From Fodinibius sediminis (GTDB lineage Bacteria; Bacteroidota; Rhodothermia; Balneolales; Balneolaceae), in contig NZ_FXTH01000014.1 in assembly GCF_900182555.1 (NCBI RefSeq), positions 1 to 64,000 on the forward strand: DNA of 64,000 nucleotides. Direction: 5' to 3'. Both the position numbers and the translations under genes were made by a program. Positions 25,531-33,439 of this stretch are shown here, piece after piece (positions within the stretch are counted from its first letter, which is position 1; each line of letters starts with the position of its first letter). Under the pieces are notes generated by a model. That model was not told where the DNA came from. It was given only the letters and a program-made list of their open reading frames with translations, and did no database searches.

Positions 25531-26565
25531 ATGAAAAAAGTCATTACGTTCGGAGAAATCATGCTGCGTCTGTCACCCCCCGGGAAACTGCGGTTTTCCC
25601 AGGCCGATTCTTTTGATATCATCTATGGGGGCGGAGAATCAAATGTAGCGGTGTCGCTGGCCAATTATGGCGTACCGGTGGAATTTGTCACCCGCCTGCC
25701 TGAAAATGATATCGGCCAGTGCGCCATGATGGAGATGCGCAAGCGGGGCGTCGGCACCGACCATATTGTATACGGAGGTGAACGGCTCGGAATCTATTTT
25801 CTGGAAACCGGGGCGGTCAGCCGGGGAAGCAAAGTCATTTACGACCGGGCTCACTCCGCTATTTCCACCATAGAAAAGGGAACCATCGACTGGGAAAAAG
25901 TTTTTGACGGAGCCCAGTGGTTCCACTGGACCGGCATCACGCCCGCTCTCTCACAGGGAGCTGCTGACGTCTGCCTGGAAGCCATAGAAGCCGCCAATGA
26001 ACTGGGCGTAACGGTTTCTACCGACCTGAATTACCGGGCAAAGCTATGGAACTACGGCAAGGAACCGGGCGAGGTGATGCCCGACCTGGTCGCCGGCTGT
26101 GATATCATCCTCGGAAATGAAGAGGACGCTGAAAAGCACTTTGGCATCCACCCGGACAATGTTGATGTAACGCAGGGAGACTCCATGGACAGCCAGGCCT
26201 ACCTGTCGGTCTGCAAGAAATTGATGGAGCGTTTTCCCCGTGCCCGGAAAATTATTACGACGCTGCGCGGCTCCATCAGTGCTTCGCACAACAGCTGGTC
26301 GGGCGTCTTGTACAACGGTGAGGACTTTTTAGAAGCCCCTACCTATCAAATCACCCATATCGTGGATCGTGTAGGCGGCGGCGACTCCTTCATGGGAGGC
26401 CTTATTTACGGACTGCTCACCTATGAAACCGACCAGCAGGCCCTTGAGTTTGCCGTGGCGGCCTCCTGCCTGAAACACACCATCTACGGGGATGCCAACT
26501 TATCCACCGTGGCCGAAGTTGAAAAGCTGATGGAAGGGGATGCATCCGGACGTGTTTCCCGCTAA
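25531..26565 (+). CDS. kdgK: 2-keto-3-deoxygluconate kinase
   Basis: PfkB/ribokinase-family sugar kinase of 344 residues that phosphorylates KDG to KDPG with ATP. Seen: the start TFGEIMLRLSPPGKLR, the substrate-side GGGESNVAVSLANYG (about 31-45), the second PfkB signature VDRVGGGDSFMGGLIYG (about 279-295) with the catalytic Asp in GGGDSF where most members have GAGDxF, and STDLNYRAKLW near 163. The gene starts 21 bases after uxaC and precedes eda, completing the KDG-to-KDPG step. Neighbours make KDG the most likely substrate among PfkB kinases. Confidence 0.93.
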   Translation: MKKVITFGEIMLRLSPPGKLRFSQADSFDIIYGGGESNVAVSLANYGVPVEFVTRLPENDIGQCAMMEMRKRGVGTDHIVYGGERLGIYFLETGAVSRGSKVIYDRAHSAISTIEKGTIDWEKVFDGAQWFHWTGITPALSQGAADVCLEAIEAANELGVTVSTDLNYRAKLWNYGKEPGEVMPDLVAGCDIILGNEEDAEKHFGIHPDNVDVTQGDSMDSQAYLSVCKKLMERFPRARKIITTLRGSISASHNSWSGVLYNGEDFLEAPTYQITHIVDRVGGGDSFMGGLIYGLLTYETDQQALEFAVAASCLKHTIYGDANLSTVAEVEKLMEGDASGRVSR

Positions 26566-26616
26566 GGCCCGGCCGTCAAAACAAATAACTACGGTAATAT
26601 GATAAATTAACAGACT

Positions 26617-27291
26617 ATGGCACGATTTAAACGTATACATGTAGCATCCGTGATGGAGTCTACGGGCTTGGTCCCGCTCTTTTATCACGACGACATTGAA
26701 GTAAGTAAAAAAGTGCTCCGGGCCTGCTATAATGGCGGAGCGCGGCTACTCGAATTTACCAACCGGGGTGATTATGCCCACGAAGTGTTTGGTGAACTCA
26801 ATAAGTTTGCCGCCCGGGAACTCCCGGAAATGATCCTAGGTGTCGGTTCCGTCACGGATGGCGGAACGGCTTCCCTTTACATGCAGCTGGGAGCTAACTT
26901 CGTAGTCACACCGGTACTGAGAGAGGATATTGCCACCGTCTGCAACCGAAGAAAAGTGCTTTGGTCACCAGGTTGCGGGTCGCTGTCGGAAATCGCCCGG
27001 GCCGAAGAACTGGGAGCGGAAATTATCAAGGTGTTTCCGGGTAGCCAGCTGGGACCCGGTTTTGTTAAAGCAATAAAGGGACCGTGTCCGTGGACCAGCA
27101 TTATGCCAACAGGCGGAGTAACGGCAGAGGAAGAAAATCTTCGGGGATGGTTCTCGGCCGGTGCAACCTGTGTGGGGATGGGGTCCAAGCTCGTGACCAA
27201 GGAATTTCTGGCCAATCGAAGTTACGACAAGCTGGAAGAACATGTCCGAAGCACTCTGGACTTAATTAACAACATACGCAGTGAACTGTAG
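26617..27291 (+). CDS. eda: KDPG aldolase (2-dehydro-3-deoxy-phosphogluconate aldolase)
   Basis: Class I aldolase of 224 residues splitting KDPG into pyruvate and glyceraldehyde-3-phosphate. Visible features are GLVPLFYHDD near the start, GARLLEFTNRG with the catalytic Glu (about 42-52), LGVGSVTDG, NFVVTPV, the Schiff-base Lys in EIIKVFPGSQLGP (about 138-150) and the phosphate-binding IMPTGGV plus GATCVGMGSKL. It starts 51 bases after kdgK, and only two bases separate its stop from the dctP start, so translation of the transporter genes is probably coupled. It is the last enzyme of the hexuronate pathway. Confidence 0.95.
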   Translation: MARFKRIHVASVMESTGLVPLFYHDDIEVSKKVLRACYNGGARLLEFTNRGDYAHEVFGELNKFAARELPEMILGVGSVTDGGTASLYMQLGANFVVTPVLREDIATVCNRRKVLWSPGCGSLSEIARAEELGAEIIKVFPGSQLGPGFVKAIKGPCPWTSIMPTGGVTAEEENLRGWFSAGATCVGMGSKLVTKEFLANRSYDKLEEHVRSTLDLINNIRSEL

Positions 27292-27293
27292 AT

Positions 27294-28280
27294 ATGACAA
27301 AATACAGGCCTCTCCTTTTATCGGTTTTTCTTACAGTATGGGTGTTTGCCGGATGCAGTGAAATAACCGACACACGTACCATTAAATTAGCCCACGGGCT
27401 GGATGTCACGCATCCGGTTCACAAGGGGATGGTACGGATGGCGGAACTGGTAGACGAAAAATCAAATGGAAAGCTCCAGATTGATATCTACCCAAGCCAG
27501 CAGCTCGGCTCAGAACGTGAAACCCTGGAACTTCTTCAGATTGGAAGCGTGGATATGACAAAGGTGTCCGCAGCTGTCCTCGAAAATTTTGTGCCAGAGA
27601 TTCGGGTATTCAGCCTGCCCTACCTGTTCAGAAATACTGAACATTATTATAATGTGCTGGATGGGGAGGTTGGCCGGGACCTCCTGCTTGCCGGACAGGA
27701 CTACTGGCTTCGTGGACTCACCTATTATGATGCCGGCCAGCGCAGCTTCTATACCAAAGAGCGCCCCATCCGGACCCCGGAGGATCTAGAGGGTCTGAAA
27801 ATACGGGTTCAGGAAAGTCCCATGGCCGTGAGCCTGATCAACGCCCTGGGAGGCTCCCCCACTCCAATTTCCTGGGGCGAGCTGTATACGGCCCTACAGC
27901 AGGGGATTGTTGATGGGGCTGAAAACAACCCCCCCAGCTTCCACAGCTCCCGCCACTATGAAGTAAGTAATTATTTCAGTCTTGATGAACACTCCGCCAT
28001 TCCGGATATACTGCTTGTCAGCACCCACCTGTGGAACGACCTGAATGAACAGGAACAGCAGTGGGTACAGGAGGCGGCCGACAGCTCCAAGGTATACCAG
28101 CGGAAAATATGGGCTGAAGCGGAAGAAGAGGCCCTGGAAGTTGTGGAAGAAGCCGGCATTGAAGTGATACGGCCGGAGAAGGAACCCTTCAGAAAAAAAG
28201 TTGAGGTCATCTACGACCGATATGAAAACAATGAACCGGAATTCTATGATCTGATTGAAAGCATCAGAGCCGTAAAATAA
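27294..28280 (+). CDS. TRAP transporter solute-binding lipoprotein (DctP family)
   Basis: Periplasmic receptor of a TRAP transporter, 328 residues. The signal with lipobox VFAGC (Cys near 20) anchors it as a lipoprotein, which is unusual, because most DctP proteins are free. Family features: TIKLAHGLDVTHPVHKGM, YPSQQLGSERETLELLQIGSVDM, LPYLFRNTEHY, and LKIRVQESPMAVSLINALGG with the ligand-carboxylate-binding Arg, then GELYTALQQGIVDGAENNPPSF. DctQ follows 11 bases later and DctM overlaps or follows. Uronate specificity is inferred from the operon. In this phylum hexuronate import is more often by MFS proteins, so the TRAP type is noteworthy. Confidence 0.92.
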   Translation: MTKYRPLLLSVFLTVWVFAGCSEITDTRTIKLAHGLDVTHPVHKGMVRMAELVDEKSNGKLQIDIYPSQQLGSERETLELLQIGSVDMTKVSAAVLENFVPEIRVFSLPYLFRNTEHYYNVLDGEVGRDLLLAGQDYWLRGLTYYDAGQRSFYTKERPIRTPEDLEGLKIRVQESPMAVSLINALGGSPTPISWGELYTALQQGIVDGAENNPPSFHSSRHYEVSNYFSLDEHSAIPDILLVSTHLWNDLNEQEQQWVQEAADSSKVYQRKIWAEAEEEALEVVEEAGIEVIRPEKEPFRKKVEVIYDRYENNEPEFYDLIESIRAVK

Positions 28281-28291
28281 CAGGACGGATT

Positions 28292-28774
28292 ATGAGGGAA
28301 CAAGTTGACAACGTGGTAAAGAAAGCACTTATTTTTTTAATGGGCCTAATGCTCATTAATGTAGTCTGGCAGGTTTTCAGCCGATACATCCTGGGGATGC
28401 CCAGTACCTTTACCGGCGAACTGGCCCGCTTTCTGCTCATCTGGGTAAGTCTGCTGGGTGGGGCCTACGCATCGGGACAAAACATGCACCTGTCTATTAA
28501 CCTGCTGCCGAATCAACTGGGTGACAGGGGTAGACGAAAACTGTCAATATTCATCTCTGTTGTCATCATCCTGTTTGCACTGCTGGCCATGGGTCTTGGC
28601 GGCGGACGCCTGGTCTATATCACATACATACTGGGGCAGTCTTCGCCGGCGCTTGATATACCACTCTCATACGTCTACAGTGTTCTACCACTGAGCGGGT
28701 TTCTCATCACCTATTACAAGATCCTTGATATCCTGGAAGTGAGAAAGCCGAGCACTGAACCTCAAAATATTTGA
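28292..28774 (+). CDS. TRAP transporter small permease (DctQ family)
   Basis: A 160-residue protein with four hydrophobic segments (about 10-32, 42-60, 83-105, 122-145). It carries the DctQ pattern NVVWQVFSRYILGMPSTFTGELARFLLIW near its start, here split by the first two helices, and a GGAYASGQNMHL element at about 55-66. DctQ bridges the large permease in the inner membrane. It is in the middle of dctP-dctQ-dctM with tight spacing. Confidence 0.92.
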   Translation: MREQVDNVVKKALIFLMGLMLINVVWQVFSRYILGMPSTFTGELARFLLIWVSLLGGAYASGQNMHLSINLLPNQLGDRGRRKLSIFISVVIILFALLAMGLGGGRLVYITYILGQSSPALDIPLSYVYSVLPLSGFLITYYKILDILEVRKPSTEPQNI

Positions 28775-28788
28775 TCCTATCACACACT

Positions 28789-30084
28789 ATGGAGTATATA
28801 GAAGTATTTATCCTGGTTCTTAGTTTTATTTTCCTGCTGGGCCTCGGCGTGCCCATCGCATGGACCCTCGGCATTTCGGGACTGGTCACGATTCTGGTAA
28901 GTGTTGAATCGATCTCCGCTTTTACAACCATCGCCCAGCAGATGGCCACCGGCCTCGACAGCTTTACGATGCTTGCCATACCCTTTTTTATTATGGCCGG
29001 AGAAGTAATGAATCGCGGAGGTATTGCCCGGCGGCTCATTAACTTTGCCAAAACGCTGGTGGGTTCCCTGCCCGGCGGACTTGCCTATGTAAATATTTTT
29101 GCAGCCATGCTCTTCGGAGCTATCGCCGGTTCGGCTGTAGCGGCAGCTTCAGCCATCGGATCCATCCTGGGTCCCCGTATGGAAGAAGAGGGTTACTCCA
29201 AGGAGTTTTCGGCTGCGGTCAACATTACCTCATCGACCACCGGTCTCATTATCCCCCCTTCCAACATTCTCATTATCTATTCCCTGGCCAGTGGCGGGGT
29301 TTCCATTGCCGCCCTCTTCGTGGCAGGCTATATTCCCGGCCTCATCATAGGCGGACTACTGATGGGGGTGGCTGCTTTCTGGGCCAAGCGCAAAGATTTT
29401 CCCGTCGGTGAACGCAGCAGCCTCTCCGAAATTTTCAGTACCTTTACCAAGGCCTTTCCCAGCCTGCTCCTCCTTGTTATTGTCATCGGAGGCATCATTG
29501 CAGGCATTTTCACAGCCACCGAAGCGGCGGCCATTGCGGTTGTCTATACCCTCATCCTGGGTTTTTACTACAGGGAGGTTTCCGTCAGGGATCTTCCCGG
29601 CATCCTGATGGAATCAGTGAACACAACGTCCATTGTCATGCTGCTCATCGCCACTTCCATCGGCATGTCCTGGGTAATGTCCTATGAAAATATTCCACAG
29701 GATATTAGCACGGCCCTGCTCTCACTAAGCGACAGTAAAATTGTTATCCTGCTTACGATTAACCTCATTCTGCTATTTGTCGGAACCTTCATGGATATGA
29801 CACCGGCCGTGCTGATATTCACCCCGATTTTTCTGCCCATTGTGACGGAACTGGGCATCGCCCCTGTCCATTTTGGTATTATGATGGTTCTGAACCTCTG
29901 CATTGGCTTGTGCACCCCGCCAGTAGGCACGCTGCTATTTGTGGGTGTAGGTGTCGCGGGGACGACTATAGAGAAAGTCATCAAACCGTTGCTGCCCCTC
30001 TTCCTTGCCATGATTGTTGCACTCATGCTGATTACCTTCTTCCCCCAGCTGACTCTCTGGCTGCCTGAAATGCTTGGCTTTTAA
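28789..30084 (+). CDS. TRAP transporter large permease (DctM family)
   Basis: The sodium-dependent transport channel, 431 residues from ATG 28789. A TTG at 28771 that overlaps the dctQ stop is an alternative start. About twelve hydrophobic segments run through the protein. DctM hallmarks: GLGVPIAWTLGISGL, AIPFFIMAGEVMNRGGIARRL, FGAIAGSAVAAASAIGSI, TSSTTGLIIPPSN and LCIGLCTPPVGTLLF. It sits 32 bases before uxaB in the uronate operon. Substrate assignment is from context. Confidence 0.93.
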   Translation: MEYIEVFILVLSFIFLLGLGVPIAWTLGISGLVTILVSVESISAFTTIAQQMATGLDSFTMLAIPFFIMAGEVMNRGGIARRLINFAKTLVGSLPGGLAYVNIFAAMLFGAIAGSAVAAASAIGSILGPRMEEEGYSKEFSAAVNITSSTTGLIIPPSNILIIYSLASGGVSIAALFVAGYIPGLIIGGLLMGVAAFWAKRKDFPVGERSSLSEIFSTFTKAFPSLLLLVIVIGGIIAGIFTATEAAAIAVVYTLILGFYYREVSVRDLPGILMESVNTTSIVMLLIATSIGMSWVMSYENIPQDISTALLSLSDSKIVILLTINLILLFVGTFMDMTPAVLIFTPIFLPIVTELGIAPVHFGIMMVLNLCIGLCTPPVGTLLFVGVGVAGTTIEKVIKPLLPLFLAMIVALMLITFFPQLTLWLPEMLGF

Positions 30085-30116
30085 CCACAATAACACTTTT
30101 TAAATATCCGCTAACC

Positions 30117-31565
30117 ATGGAACAAGCACTCAACAGAACGACTGCAGGAACAGGAGAGGCTCCGCCCGTTAAGATTTTGCAATTCGGCGAGGGAAATTTT
30201 CTGCGCGCTTTTGTTGATTGGATGATTGACATTCTGAACGAACAAACATCGTTCTCCGGCGCTATCGAGGTTATCCAGCCCATTCCACATGGCCGTGTCG
30301 ATACGTTAAATCAGCAGGAAGGCCTGTACCATGTCTTGCTGGAAGGTATAAGGAAAGGGAAACCGCATGCAGAGCGAAGGCTGATCACATCCGTTAAGGG
30401 GGGACTAAACCCCTATGAAGATTACAAGGGCTACCTCCAGCTGGCTGAAAATCCCGGGCTGGAGTTCATCGTCTCCAATACCACAGAAGCCGGGATCGCC
30501 TTTGACAATACGGATACTTCTGCCGACACCATTCCCAACAGCTTTCCTGGAAAGCTTACGGCTTTGCTGTACCATCGCTTTACCCATTTCCAGGGAGCCC
30601 CCTCAAAGGCACCGGTGATCGTCCCCTGCGAGTTGATAGACCGCAATGGCGACAAGCTCAAGCAGTACGTTTTGCAGTATGCCGATCTCTGGGATACAGA
30701 TCCGGCCTTTCACAGCTGGATTAAACAGCACTGTATCTTCTGCAATACCCTCGTTGATCGCATAGTACCCGGCTATCCCGAAGAGAAAGCGGATAGCATA
30801 CAAAAGGAAATGGGCTATAACGACCAGCTGATTGTCGCCGGCGAATACTTCCACCTCTGGGTTATCGAGGGGCCATCCCATATACAGAAGCAACTTCCAT
30901 TTCAGGAAGCCGGACTCAATGTGTTGTTTGTGGACGACCTCACGCCCTATCGAACCCGCAAGGTTCGTATTCTAAATGGCCTTCATACAAGTATGGTACC
31001 GGTGGGCTATCTCAACGGCAACCGAACCGTCAAACAGGCCGTTGATGATGAAGTTCTGGGGCCTTTTCTCGAGAAAGAACTGTTTGAAGAGATCATACCC
31101 ACACTCGATCTGCCGGAAGAGGAGCTGAGTGATTTTGCCCATGATATCCTTGACCGGTTTCGAAACCCCTTTATCAAACATGAATTGAGTGCCATTGCCC
31201 TCAACTCGATTTCCAAGTACAAGGTTCGCGTGCTGCCCTCCCTGTTGAAATATCATGAACTTCACGATACCCTTCCAGACAGACTGGTCTTCGCACTGGC
31301 AGCCATGATCTGTTTTTACCGGGGAGAATGGGAGGGAGATAAAATGCCCCTGAATGATTCCGAAGAAGTCATTGCATTCATCCAAAAAGCCTGGCGGAAG
31401 AAAGATATTCGAGACACCGTACAAATGGTGTTAGGCAATAAGTCCTTCTGGGGTCAAGATTTAAATGATATACAGGGGCTTACGCAGAAAATCACAGCCT
31501 CTGTTATGGAGATCCAGCAAAACGGAATCACATCTACTCTGCAGAAAGCTGAACTATGGGGATAA
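30117..31565 (+). CDS. uxaB: Tagaturonate reductase (altronate oxidoreductase)
   Basis: NADH-dependent reduction of D-tagaturonate to D-altronate. A 482-residue member of the long-chain mannitol dehydrogenase family. The N-terminal Rossmann domain begins ILQFGEGNFLRAFVDWMID (about 19-37), followed by VSNTTEAGIAFDN (about 118-130), PCELIDRNGD and FCNTLVDRIVPGYP, and the C-terminal catalytic domain carries KVRILNGLHTSMVPVGYL with the family's Lys/Asn/His set. UxaB and UxuB are close relatives; I prefer UxaB because an SDR reductase elsewhere in the window can serve fructuronate and because uxaA is present. It follows dctM and precedes uxuA by about 100 bases. Confidence 0.9.
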   Translation: MEQALNRTTAGTGEAPPVKILQFGEGNFLRAFVDWMIDILNEQTSFSGAIEVIQPIPHGRVDTLNQQEGLYHVLLEGIRKGKPHAERRLITSVKGGLNPYEDYKGYLQLAENPGLEFIVSNTTEAGIAFDNTDTSADTIPNSFPGKLTALLYHRFTHFQGAPSKAPVIVPCELIDRNGDKLKQYVLQYADLWDTDPAFHSWIKQHCIFCNTLVDRIVPGYPEEKADSIQKEMGYNDQLIVAGEYFHLWVIEGPSHIQKQLPFQEAGLNVLFVDDLTPYRTRKVRILNGLHTSMVPVGYLNGNRTVKQAVDDEVLGPFLEKELFEEIIPTLDLPEEELSDFAHDILDRFRNPFIKHELSAIALNSISKYKVRVLPSLLKYHELHDTLPDRLVFALAAMICFYRGEWEGDKMPLNDSEEVIAFIQKAWRKKDIRDTVQMVLGNKSFWGQDLNDIQGLTQKITASVMEIQQNGITSTLQKAELWG

Positions 31566-31662
31566 AATACCAACCCTGTGCCACCCTGTTCCCGATGTAA
31601 TTGCACTGGAACAGCTGATTAATTTAACACAGTGACCTCTTAAACAAAACGAACAATCTACT

Positions 31663-32853
31663 ATGCATTTTGAACAAACCTGGCGGTGGTTCGGATCCTA
31701 TGATACCATCCCTCTTTCCGACATTAAACAGACCGGTGCTACCGGTATTGTAACCGCCCTGCATCATATACCGCATGGCGAAGTATGGCCCGTAGACGAA
31801 ATTAAGAAGCGAAAAAGACGCATTGAGGAATCCGGCCTGCGATGGTCCGTTGTAGAAAGCATCCCTGTGCATGAAGACATCAAGAAACAAAAGGGAGATT
31901 ACCAGACCTACATAGACAACTACAAGCAGTCCATCAGGAACCTGGCAGCCTGCGGAATCGATACGGTATGTTACAACTTCATGCCCCTGACGGATTGGAC
32001 ACGGACTAATGTCAACCAGCCCCTGGAAGAGGGAGGAACCGCTTTACGCTTTGATGCCACCGCTTTTGCAGCCTTTGAACTGTTTATCCTCCAGCGTGAC
32101 GGGGCAACACAAACTTATTCCCAAGAGCAACAGGAAAAAGCCAAAAGCTACTATCAGTCGCTGAGCGACGATCAAATTGATGAGCTTACCCAGACCATAT
32201 TGCTGGGATTGCCAGGGGATGAGGAGATGACGCTCGAAAAATTCCGTGCGCTGCTGGACGAGTACCGGAATATTGATGATCAAAAGCTGCGGGCCCACCT
32301 ACACCATTTCCTGGAGGCCATCATACCTGTGGCCGAGGAGGAAGGCGTCCGCATGGCCATCCATCCCGATGACCCTCCATTCTCCCTCTTTGGCCTTCCG
32401 CGCATAGTCAGTACCGAAGAGGACGCGCGTCAGCTTCTCGAGGCTGTGGATTCTCCCTTCAACGGCTTGACCTTTTGCACAGGCTCTTACGGGGCGCATT
32501 CCCGTAATGATCTGGCCGGCATGGTAGAACGACTGGGGCACCGCATCAATTTTATTCATCTGCGGAGTGTAAAACGCGATGAGGATGGCAGTTTCCAGGA
32601 AGCCCGCCACCTCGAAGGCGATGCCGGTATGTACGACGTGATGCTGGCCCTGATCAAGGAACAGCAGAAACGAGCATCTGCCGGCCGTGAAGACCGCTCC
32701 ATGCCCATGCGTCCCGACCACGGGCACAGGCTGCTGGATGATTTACAACGAGAATCCTATCCCGGCTATTCCGGACTGGGACGAATGCGTGGCCTTGCCG
32801 AACTGAGAGGTCTTGAAATGGGAATCCGAAAGTCCCTGGCATCCACCCAGTAA
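31663..32853 (+). CDS. uxuA: Mannonate dehydratase
   Basis: Dehydrates D-mannonate to KDG, the last private step of the glucuronate branch. It has 396 residues, in the family's usual range. UxuA features: the very conserved start EQTWRWFGSYDTIPLSDIKQ (about 3-22), GIVTALHHIPHGEVW (about 27-41), CYNFMPLTDWTRT (about 104-116), MAIHPDDPPFSLFGLPRIVS (about 229-248) with metal-binding His and Asp, and MRPDHGHRLLDD near 346. It is the last gene of the uxaC operon, followed by the hairpin at 32900. Confidence 0.95.
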   Translation: MHFEQTWRWFGSYDTIPLSDIKQTGATGIVTALHHIPHGEVWPVDEIKKRKRRIEESGLRWSVVESIPVHEDIKKQKGDYQTYIDNYKQSIRNLAACGIDTVCYNFMPLTDWTRTNVNQPLEEGGTALRFDATAFAAFELFILQRDGATQTYSQEQQEKAKSYYQSLSDDQIDELTQTILLGLPGDEEMTLEKFRALLDEYRNIDDQKLRAHLHHFLEAIIPVAEEEGVRMAIHPDDPPFSLFGLPRIVSTEEDARQLLEAVDSPFNGLTFCTGSYGAHSRNDLAGMVERLGHRINFIHLRSVKRDEDGSFQEARHLEGDAGMYDVMLALIKEQQKRASAGREDRSMPMRPDHGHRLLDDLQRESYPGYSGLGRMRGLAELRGLEMGIRKSLASTQ

Positions 32854-32899
32854 CCACGGCCCGCCCATTCCAGCGATTCTTTTAAACGTTCAAGCTATT

Positions 32900-32938
32900 A
32901 ACTATGTCCTGTCCGGCAACCGGCCGGGACATAGTTTT
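32900..32938 (+). terminator. Hairpin terminator after uxuA
   Basis: AACTATGTCC (32900-32909) pairs with GGACATAGTT (32927-32936); the inner CCGG repeats lengthen the stem, and TTTTAA follows. It sits 47 bases after the uxuA stop and probably ends the long uxaC-uxuA transcript. The T run is short. Confidence 0.6.
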
Positions 32939-33045
32939 AACAGCTCTCCTCTCGCATAGCTTTTTCCTTGTTTTTACCGGCCCGAATATTGATCTCTTCA
33001 TGCTGAGATACAGCCGGATAATATAAACATACTGCAATAAGGGGA

Positions 33046-33198
33046 GTGCGACTTAAGAAGAATGTCGATTCAGCTACCTCCTTCACCCTCAAAGATGCCA
33101 TTGGCCAGTCATTTTACGGCATCTGGCACTGTCATGATGAGTATGAGCTGGTCTATATCTGGGAAGGCAAGAGCCAGAAGATAACAGATGGAAGCTGA
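33046..33198 (+). pseudogene. Remnant of an AraC-family regulator (cupin part)
   Basis: An open stretch of 50 codons from GTG 33046 to TGA 33198 ends with SFYGIWHCHDEYELVYIWEG. This matches the WHxHxExELxyixxG pattern at the N-terminus of AraC regulators with a cupin sensor. The rest of the sensor and the whole DNA-binding domain are missing, and no continuation was found downstream. It lies beside the broken sialidase and epimerase, so it may be the former regulator of a sialic-acid locus. Confidence 0.5.
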
Positions 33199-33245
33199 GA
33201 ATAGGAAGTCTGTTTTTTTCGGTTCAGATCTGCCGCACGCTTTCA

Positions 33246-33295
33246 GCTGTAATCAATCACAAGGAGGAGACCGGCTCCTTGTGATTGCTGTAATC
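33246..33295. repeat. 32-base palindrome flanked by a perfect 9-base direct repeat
   Basis: GCTGTAATC occurs at 33246-33254 and again at 33287-33295. Exactly between the copies sits AATCACAAGGAG (33255-33266), an 8-base spacer and CTCCTTGTGATT (33275-33286), a perfect 12-base inverted repeat. The layout is what a target-site duplication around a minimal palindromic insertion would look like, for example fused ends of a deleted insertion sequence. No T run follows on either strand, so a simple terminator is less likely. Confidence 0.6.
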
Positions 33296-33439
33296 TACAT
33301 AATTATGATTGGTAAACCTGATACCGCCAGTGTCGGTATCCAAGGGGTCCGGTCTCAACAAAATCGTTCAGGGGAAAACCCACGCTGGTCAGTGCCGGAC
33401 TATCGCAGTAACAGAATGCCTTTACGGGTGCTGCTCCTG

